A stretch of 64,000 nucleotides of DNA. Origin: WVYX01 sp039586815. GTDB lineage: Bacteria > Gemmatimonadota > Gemmatimonadetes > Gemmatimonadales > GWC2-71-9. Each line of letters begins with the position of its first letter. Position 1 is the stretch's first letter. Shown in pieces: positions 58,617 to 64,000 of this stretch. The translations under genes and the position numbers were made by a program. Location: assembly GCA_039586815.1 (NCBI GenBank), contig JBDHJR010000012.1, positions 14,872 through 78,871 on the forward strand, in the 5' to 3' direction. Below the pieces are notes generated by a model. The model searched no databases. It was given only the letters and a program-made list of their open reading frames with translations, and was not told the origin of the DNA.

Positions 58617-59356
58617 CCAACTCCCAGCTGCTCCTGCCGCTCAGGATCCCCGAGCTGGGGCCATCGCTCGGGAAGATCGTGACCAGCACGGGTCGCGATC
58701 CCGGCGGGTTGGAGTTGGACGTGATCCGCCACAGGCTCACGACGCGGCTGTTCGAGGCCGCCGGGGAGGCACGGCGCCTGGCCTCGCGGGATGAGCGCCG
58801 CGCGGCGGTGGCGACCGTGGGTCGCACGATGTGGCTCGAGGCGTGGGACGAAGCGGTGGCCGGGGTCGCGGACCTCATGCTCGCGCGGATCGCCACACGG
58901 CTCGATCTGGAGGCCAGAGCCGTGCGCATGCCGAAGCGGAGACGCCAACGGCTGCAGCTCGACGCCGCACAGCAGGGAGCGCTGGCAGCCCGCCTGGGAT
59001 CGGCCGGAGCGGGTCTGGTTCCGGCTCTGGATCTGCTGGAGGAGCGGGCCGTCCCCGCGCTCGCGGCGACGGCGCTGGATCGCGAGGCCATGGATGCGTG
59101 GCGCGATGCGCTGACGACCGCGGCGCGCCGGCTCGAGGCGGCGTGGCTCGAGATGGAGGACTCGATCGAGGTGGAGTGGGGCCACTGGGAGCGAGTGGCT
59201 GGCAGAGTGGCGCGTTGGCGCAAGCCCCTCTGGCCGGTGTTGCTCGTGGGCGCGCTCGCCATAGTCGGCGCCGCGTGGCTCGGGTTGGTGATGGGTGGCT
59301 TCGTCGCCGCGCCCGCATGGCTGCAGGACGCGTGGAGCTGGGTGTTCCGGCGATGA
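58613..59356 (+). CDS. Hypothetical membrane-anchored protein
   Basis: 247 residues from ATG 58613 (ATGA overlap with the HAD gene). A long, mostly helical Arg/Ala/Leu-rich cytoplasmic part (IRHRLTTRLFEAAGEARRLASR, MPKRRRQRLQLDAA) ends in one strong membrane helix at about 207-228 and a short tail WLQDAWSWVFRR. There is no signal peptide, and no family is recognised. Charge pattern suggests an N-in topology. It sits between a phosphatase and acpS and overlaps both, so it is expressed with them. Confidence 0.75.
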   Translation: MTNSQLLLPLRIPELGPSLGKIVTSTGRDPGGLELDVIRHRLTTRLFEAAGEARRLASRDERRAAVATVGRTMWLEAWDEAVAGVADLMLARIATRLDLEARAVRMPKRRRQRLQLDAAQQGALAARLGSAGAGLVPALDLLEERAVPALAATALDREAMDAWRDALTTAARRLEAAWLEMEDSIEVEWGHWERVAGRVARWRKPLWPVLLVGALAIVGAAWLGLVMGGFVAAPAWLQDAWSWVFRR

Positions 59357-59736
59357 ACCCCGTGGGCGTAGGGATCGACCTGGTGGAGGTAGCGCGCGTG
59401 GAGCGCATGCTGAGTGACAAGGGCGAGCGCGCCATGCTGCGGCTTCTCACCGAGAGCGAGCGCACCTACTGCGAGCGGCAGGCCGCGCCGGCGCGCCACG
59501 TGGCCGCCCGCCTTGCCGCCAAGGAGGCGACGTACAAGGCACTCAATCAGAATGGTGACACCGGGTACGTCGGCTGGCACGAGGTGGAGGTGGGAAGGGC
59601 GGAGGATGGGAGGCCGTCGCTGGTGATGCGCGGCAAGGCTCGTGATGCGGCGGAGCGGCTCGGGGTTACGTCGAGTCTGGTGTCGTTGACGCACACGGAC
59701 ACTCAAGCCGCCGCGGTGGTGCTTCTGTTGGGCTGA
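59353..59736 (+). CDS. acpS: Holo-[acyl-carrier-protein] synthase
   Basis: 127 residues from ATG 59353, overlapping the previous gene by ATGA. The AcpS signature GVGIDLVEVARVERM holds the Mg-binding Asp, and ARLAAKEATYKALNQ holds the catalytic Glu and Lys. It ends VSLTHTDTQAAAVVLL, typical of this family. It transfers phosphopantetheine from coenzyme A to apo-ACP. Length is normal. It closes the run of coupled rightward genes that begins at 57909. Confidence 0.96.
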   Translation: MNPVGVGIDLVEVARVERMLSDKGERAMLRLLTESERTYCERQAAPARHVAARLAAKEATYKALNQNGDTGYVGWHEVEVGRAEDGRPSLVMRGKARDAAERLGVTSSLVSLTHTDTQAAAVVLLLG

Positions 59737-60042
59737 GATTGTTTCAGCTGAGGGGCGTGGGGCACGCGCTCGGCGGGGCTCTACCTCCGCGAACTGCCGG
59801 CGCGGCCCGGACTCCCCGAGCAGCTCACCACACTGGCACCTGACCTAACTCCCAGGCAGGGCACCTTCCGTTCGCCGCCGCCGTACGTTCGCTCCGGCAG
59901 AGCCGCGGCCTCGCACCACCCGTGCCCACGTCGCGACCCTGCCCAACCACCCTCACTCCGCCGCGCTGCGTGACCCTGGTGCGCCGCCACACCACCGCCC
60001 GCTGCACCCTAGCCGCTCCGCCCGCCAGGTACACCGGTCAAA
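59737..60042. other. Gene-free GC-rich spacer
   Basis: About 300 bases between acpS and the iron permease promoter. Only short frames without ribosome sites are seen. Base use is very C-rich on the plus strand (many CCGCC and CACC runs), unlike the flanking genes. No terminator hairpin with a T-run is obvious. Confidence 0.6.
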
Positions 60043-60071
60043 TTGCAATCCCGACAATCTCTGTCTAGATT
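60043..60071 (+). promoter_or_regulatory. Candidate promoter of the iron permease
   Basis: TTGCAA (60043-60048) and TAGATT (60066-60071) with a 17-base spacer, each matching four of six consensus bases, in the only AT-rich pocket of the spacer. The ATG used for the permease is 43 bases beyond the -10, which rules out the in-frame TTG at 60081. Confidence 0.5.
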
Positions 60072-60113
60072 CCGCGACCTTTGAATCGGAACCGAAGCGG
60101 CTTGTCTTTCCAT

Positions 60114-62117
60114 ATGTCAGTTCGCCTTCTCGCGCCGTGGCTGCTCACCGGGCTACTGGCCGTACCTGCTACGGCGCAGCAGGACCAGGTGGGGCTGGCG
60201 CGGCGCATTGCCGACGTGGCTTCCATCGCGCTCGCGGAGTACGCCGAGGGTGTGGTGGACGGTGAAGTGGTCGCGGCGGAGGAGCTGCACGAGGCGACGC
60301 TGTTCCTGGCCGACGCGCTGCGCACGGCCGAGGATCTCGCGCCAGAGGCTCGCGCTGCCGCCCTTCCTTATCTCCAGAGAATGCAGACCGGCGTTGCGGC
60401 GCTCGTGCCAGGGGCAGGGCTGGAAGTCGAGCTGGCCGGCCTGCGGCGCGATCTGGCGGCGGCCGTCGGTGCGCCGCTCGATCCGTTACCCTCCAAAGCG
60501 CCGTCGCTGGTGCAGGGCGAACGTCTGTACCAGCGGTATTGCGCGTCGTGCCACGGCGACGCGGGCTCGGGCGACGGCATCCTCGCGGCCGGCCTGGATC
60601 CCGCGCCCGCTGACCTCAGTGACTTCGAGGCACTGCGCACCGTCCCACCGCTGGAGTTCTTTCGCAAGATCAACGTGGGCGTGGCCGGCACGGCAATGCC
60701 AGGGTTCACCGAGCAGCTCGATGCCGAGGATCGCTGGGCCGTAGCGCTTTACGCCGCTGCGCTGCGTTACCCGGTCGAGGCTCACACGGAGGGTGCGCGC
60801 CAACTGGAGCGCCGCTGCGGCGAGTGTGCCGTGTTCGTGAGCGACTTCGCGGCCACGGCACAGCTGAGCGACGACTCGCTGGCGGTTGTGCTCGCGGCGC
60901 GCACCGGCGGGCAACTCGATGACCTCGAGATGGCGACGCTGGTTGCGTACGCGCGTGTGGCGGGCGCCGCCGAGGAGCTGGGGGCCGACCGCCGTCTCGC
61001 GGCCGTGCGCACGGCAGGGAACACGCGAGCGGTGTTGCAGGAGGCCGTGCTCGCGGCGCGTGCGGGTGACCGTGAAGCAGCTGAGCGGCATGCGCTCGAC
61101 GCGTACCTCGTGTTCGAGGGCATCGAGAGCGCCGTGAAGGCGCGCGACGCAGCGGTCGCGCGGCGGGTGGAGCGGGCGTTTGCCGACCTGCGCGGTGCCC
61201 TTGCGGGCGGCGCTCCGACGGATCAAGTGATCGTGCTACAACAGCGGGTGGAGGAGATGCTCGACGCCGCGGTGGAGAGCATCACCGTGCAGGCTTCGCC
61301 GGGGCTGCTGTTCGGCCAGTCGCTGGTGATCATCTTGCGCGAGGGGCTCGAGGCGATCCTCATCATTGGTGCGCTCGTAGCGTTCCTCACCAAGGCCGGT
61401 GCAACCGATCGCAAGCGTGACATGGGATTCGGCGTGGTGGTGGCGATCGGTGCCAGCCTGCTCACCGCGGTGGGATTCGCCACACTGTTCCGCAACGCCG
61501 CTGCGCAACAGGAGGTGCTCGAGGGCGTCACCATGCTCGTGGCCGCCGCGGTGCTGTTCTGGGTCTCCTACTGGCTGGTATCCAAGATCGAGTTGCGCAA
61601 GTGGCAGCAGTTCGTAGGCTCACAGATGAAGAGGGCGCTGGGCAGCAAGCGCGCCTGGGCGCTCGCCGCGGTGGCGTTCCTCGCCGTTTACCGCGAGGGG
61701 TTCGAGACTGTGCTGTTCTATGCCGCGCTGTTCACTACCTCCGACGGCACCGTGGCGGCAACGAGCGGCATCGTGGGCGGATTGGTGCTGGGGCTCGCGC
61801 TGCTCGCGGTAGTCTACCTGGCGATCGAGCGCTACGGCGTGCGCCTGCCGCTCAAGCCGTTCTTCATAGCCACGAGCGCGCTGCTCTACGTCATGGCGTT
61901 CAGCTTCGCGGGGAAGGGCGTGTCGGAGCTGCAGGAGGCGGGCGTCATCTCCATCACGCCGCTCGAGTGGCTTCCCTCGCTGCCCGCGCTCGGGATGTTT
62001 CCCACCTATCAGACCTTCATGACGCAGATGTTCGTGGCGGCCGCGCTGGCCGGCGCGCTGGCATGGGTGTTCTGGCTGGAACCGCTGCGGGCGAGGGCAG
62101 CCGCGGTCAGAGCTTGA
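60114..62117 (+). CDS. Cytochrome c / FTR1 family iron permease
   Basis: 667 residues from ATG 60114. Signal peptide 1-22 ending ATAQQ. Residues about 120-230 are a cytochrome c domain with heme site CASCH (Cys143, Cys146, His147) and a MPGF axial Met. A helical stretch follows, then about seven membrane helices of the FTR1 family from residue 395 with iron motifs REGLE (409-413) and REGFE (527-531), both intact. FTR1 permeases import Fe3+ after Fe2+ oxidation; here the covalent heme domain could be the oxidase or electron outlet. No separate multicopper oxidase lies next to it. The combination is known but uncommon. Confidence 0.93.
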   Translation: MSVRLLAPWLLTGLLAVPATAQQDQVGLARRIADVASIALAEYAEGVVDGEVVAAEELHEATLFLADALRTAEDLAPEARAAALPYLQRMQTGVAALVPGAGLEVELAGLRRDLAAAVGAPLDPLPSKAPSLVQGERLYQRYCASCHGDAGSGDGILAAGLDPAPADLSDFEALRTVPPLEFFRKINVGVAGTAMPGFTEQLDAEDRWAVALYAAALRYPVEAHTEGARQLERRCGECAVFVSDFAATAQLSDDSLAVVLAARTGGQLDDLEMATLVAYARVAGAAEELGADRRLAAVRTAGNTRAVLQEAVLAARAGDREAAERHALDAYLVFEGIESAVKARDAAVARRVERAFADLRGALAGGAPTDQVIVLQQRVEEMLDAAVESITVQASPGLLFGQSLVIILREGLEAILIIGALVAFLTKAGATDRKRDMGFGVVVAIGASLLTAVGFATLFRNAAAQQEVLEGVTMLVAAAVLFWVSYWLVSKIELRKWQQFVGSQMKRALGSKRAWALAAVAFLAVYREGFETVLFYAALFTTSDGTVAATSGIVGGLVLGLALLAVVYLAIERYGVRLPLKPFFIATSALLYVMAFSFAGKGVSELQEAGVISITPLEWLPSLPALGMFPTYQTFMTQMFVAAALAGALAWVFWLEPLRARAAAVRA

Positions 62118-62251
62118 TCGGGCCAACCGTCCGTCTGGCGTGAGGGTAGAAGTCCCACCGCAGTATCGACTTGCACCCATTCTCGACCAGCGCACAGAGC
62201 CACCGTTAGCTACATCACCGACCCATGTGCCGTGCATCACTAGCCTGGCGC

Positions 62252-63259
62252 ATGCTCAACGCCCGATCTCTGCTCGCGACGCTCTGTGCGGTCGCTGCGA
62301 CGGGGTGCGAAGTGCCCCCTCCGCAGGACTCGGTGTGGGTGACTATTCCGACCGGCGATTCAATCGCCGCGGTGGCTGAGTCGCTCGCGGTGGCTGAGTC
62401 GCTCGCGGCGTACGACATCGTGAAGTCCGCCGAGCGGTTCGAGCAGTTCGCGCGGATGAACCGGCGCCACCTCGGAGTCGAGGCGGGCACCTATCCGCTG
62501 CGCCCGCACAGCCCGATGGGCGAGGTGCTGGCCACGCTGCGTCGCGGCACGCATGCGGTGAAGCCGGTGACGATCCGAGAGCGCAGTACTCTGGCAGAAG
62601 TGGCGCGCCGTCTGGAGCGGACTCTGGGAGTCGAAGCAGAGAGCCTGGAGGCCGCCGCGGGCAACGCCGACCTGCTGAGGCGAGTGGGCTCCAGGGGAGA
62701 GACCCTCGAGGGGTACCTCTTCCCCACCGTCTACTACTTCCCCACGGACGCCGACGCGCACGAGCTGGTGCGCCAGATGGTGGACACGTTCGAGGCGCGC
62801 TGGATGCCGCACTGGGACCGGCGGCTCGAGGAGCTGGGCATGTCGCGCCACCAGGTCGTGGTGCTGGCCTCCATCATCGAGGGTGAGATGCCGCACGAGG
62901 CCGACCGGCCGTACGTGTCGTCGGTGTATCACAACCGCTTGCAGCGCGGCATGCGGCTGCAGGCCGATCCCACTGTCGTCTATGCATTGGGCCGCTGGCG
63001 CCGCTTGACGCGCGACGATCTGGACATTGACTCGCCATACAACACGTATCGCGTGTACGGACTTCCTCCGGGTGCCATCAACCAGCCCACCACGGCGAGC
63101 ATCGTGGCGGCGCTCTATCCCACCCCGAGCGAGTACCTCTATTTCGTGGCCGACGCCACGGGCCGGCACTACTTCACGCGCACCTACCGGCAGCACCTCT
63201 CGATGATTCGTCAGATTCGCAACGGCGACACGATGCCGGGGCGAGGGGCGGCTAACTAG
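62252..63259 (+). CDS. mltG: Endolytic transglycosylase MltG (YceG type)
   Basis: 335 residues from ATG 62252 (an ATG at 62225 would add nine). The signal ends AVAATGC, a plausible lipobox (Cys19), so the protein may be lipid-anchored rather than have the usual N-terminal membrane helix. A LysM-like part (SIAAVAESLAVAESLAAYD) precedes the catalytic domain: GRGTLEGYLFPTVYYF-like strand, catalytic Glu210 in ASIIEGEM, VYHNRLQRGMRLQADPTVVYALG and NTYRVYGLPPGAINQP. MltG cuts nascent peptidoglycan strands and sets their length. An 18-bp internal duplication lies in the LysM-like part. 134 bases separate it from the permease. Confidence 0.93.
   Translation: MLNARSLLATLCAVAATGCEVPPPQDSVWVTIPTGDSIAAVAESLAVAESLAAYDIVKSAERFEQFARMNRRHLGVEAGTYPLRPHSPMGEVLATLRRGTHAVKPVTIRERSTLAEVARRLERTLGVEAESLEAAAGNADLLRRVGSRGETLEGYLFPTVYYFPTDADAHELVRQMVDTFEARWMPHWDRRLEELGMSRHQVVVLASIIEGEMPHEADRPYVSSVYHNRLQRGMRLQADPTVVYALGRWRRLTRDDLDIDSPYNTYRVYGLPPGAINQPTTASIVAALYPTPSEYLYFVADATGRHYFTRTYRQHLSMIRQIRNGDTMPGRGAAN
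62369..62404 (+). repeat. Perfect 18-bp tandem duplication inside mltG
   Basis: GCGGTGGCTGAGTCGCTC occurs at 62369-62386 and again at 62387-62404 without a mismatch. It encodes AVAESL twice and keeps the frame, lengthening one helix of the LysM-like domain by six residues. No mismatch has accumulated between the copies, which suggests a recent event. Confidence 0.9.
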
Positions 63260-63427
63260 GGGGCCAATTCCTTCGCCCCGCAGGGCTGCGCCCTCTGGCC
63301 TGAGCCCTCGGTGCCTTGCCGTAGCATTCCTCGAACGCGAGTATTGAACCGATCTAACCCCCGAGGTGACCTATCCGCCGCGACCTGCTCCCTTCAGTGC
63401 GCGACGCTCTCAAGGACGGGCACGCCC

Positions 63428-64000
63428 GTGGCGCTAAAGGTGTTGCACCCGCAGCTCGCGGTGTCGGTGACCGCCGACCGGTTCCTGCGCGAGATCTCAT
63501 TCCTGTTGGACATCGACCACCCCAAGATCGGCAAGCTGATCGATTCGGGCGAGAACGAGTGGTTGGTCTACTACGTGATGCCCTACATGGAGGGACCTAC
63601 GCTGCGGGAGCACCTGGCGCGCGTGCAGCAGGCTTCGATCTCCGACACCCTCAAGATCGCGCACGACCTGCTCGACGCGCTCGACTACGCGCACGCCAAG
63701 GGACTCGTGCACCGCGACGTGAAGCCCGAGAACATAGTGCTGTCGGGAGGCGACGCGGTGCTGGTGGACTTCGGGATCGCCAAGGCGGTGGCGGAGTCGG
63801 GCACCGACCGGCTCACCCGCTCGGGGTTCGCGGTGGGAACCTCGGCCTACATGAGCCCGGAGCAGGTCGAGGGCGTCGAGGATATTGACCGCCGCTCCGA
63901 CTTCTACTCGCTGGGGTGCGTGCTGTTCGAGTGCCTGGCCGGGAAGCCCCCGTTCTATGCCGCGCGCGAGGAGGCGGTGCTGCGGATGCACCTGGAGGGC
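63428..64000 (+). CDS. Serine/threonine protein kinase lacking the glycine-rich loop; 3' end outside window
   Basis: Translated by hand in the frame VALKVLHPQL... open to the edge (191 residues). Present: VALK lysine, FLREISFLLDIDHPKI, YYVMPYMEGPTL, HRDVKPENIVL, VDFGIAKAV, GTSAYMSPEQ. Absent: the N-terminal strand and G-x-G loop. In frame upstream one reads only CATLSRTGTP before VALK, where GGxATVYLAxD normally stands. GTG 63428 is the best codon, but its ribosome site is poor; TTG 63344 is also possible. It may be an N-terminally damaged gene, a pseudokinase, or a sequencing gap. It lies 169 bases after mltG. The C-terminal half is unseen. Confidence 0.75.
   Translation, partial: MALKVLHPQLAVSVTADRFLREISFLLDIDHPKIGKLIDSGENEWLVYYVMPYMEGPTLREHLARVQQASISDTLKIAHDLLDALDYAHAKGLVHRDVKPENIVLSGGDAVLVDFGIAKAVAESGTDRLTRSGFAVGTSAYMSPEQVEGVEDIDRRSDFYSLGCVLFECLAGKPPFYAAREEAVLRMHLEG

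Noticed and set aside
1..64000. CRISPR arrays, tRNA, rRNA and insertion sequences
   Set aside because: No regularly spaced repeats, no TTCGANNC-type tRNA arms in a cloverleaf context, no transposase motifs or terminal inverted repeats were found by eye.

Overview
This is a 64 kb stretch of a GC-rich bacterial chromosome, densely coded, with long runs of same-strand genes joined by ATGA, GTGA or TGATG stop/start overlaps. The best guess from content is Gemmatimonadota or a close relative. This rests on Ser/Thr kinases with TPR sensor tails, a short RpoD-type sigma factor, a TamA/TamB outer-membrane pair and a fused Kgd-type 2-oxoglutarate dehydrogenase. That placement is inference, not a database result. 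No rRNA, tRNA, CRISPR array, insertion sequence or prophage was recognised. Three Ser/Thr kinase genes are present, two of them cut by the window edges.

Layout. 1-6.1 kb: an edge-truncated kinase, a cluster of three tiny proteins (two are paralogues), a membrane protein, a kinase with a TPR tail and a secreted beta protein. 6.2-12.1 kb: a leftward operon otsB > GH65 phosphorylase > YggT > DUF167, facing a histone-deacetylase-like gene. 12.1-17 kb: kgd, a DinB protein and a small beta-barrel. 17-25.4 kb: tandem membrane paralogues, a VWA protein, an MFS exporter, a cytidylate-kinase-like protein, a MoxR-type ATPase, a Tat-exported GH38-like protein and a 55-residue lipoprotein. 25.4-32.1 kb: a leftward formate dehydrogenase locus fdhD > NuoE-NuoF fusion > catalytic subunit > cysteine-desulfurase-like enzyme. 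The catalytic subunit carries an in-frame UGA followed by a bacterial SECIS-like hairpin, so it reads as a selenoprotein. 32.2-35.2 kb: a thioredoxin-fold protein, secreted proteins and an M20 amidohydrolase.

35.2-43.6 kb is one eight-gene leftward operon of overlapping or abutting genes: Lon-domain protein > glcD > glcE > glcF > YgfZ-like > Nramp-like > epimerase > flavin reductase. Its first gene is preceded by a seven-base tandem repeat able to form a G-quadruplex. 43.9-47.7 kb: rpoD with its own terminator and promoter, an AT-rich spacer holding several DnaA-box-like 9-mers, then a leftward operon of cobalamin adenosyltransferase > PhzF > aroB. 47.9-59.7 kb runs rightward: ferredoxin reductase, TamA, TamB, lipid kinase and zinc ribbon, then P1 peptidase, HAD phosphatase, a membrane protein and acpS. 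60-64 kb: a cytochrome c/FTR1 iron permease, mltG with an internal 18-bp duplication, and a kinase whose glycine-rich loop is missing.

How the genes work together. Formate oxidation (selenoenzyme, NADH-linked subunit, FdhD sulfuration and a possible dedicated S/Se donor) and glycolate oxidation (GlcDEF, with a HAD phosphatase elsewhere that could supply glycolate) feed electrons into respiration. Kgd completes the TCA cycle. TamA/TamB, MltG and the lipid kinase serve the envelope. The most notable observations are the selenocysteine formate dehydrogenase and its coupled desulfurase-like gene, the DnaA-box cluster beside rpoD, and the heptamer repeat in front of the glycolate operon.
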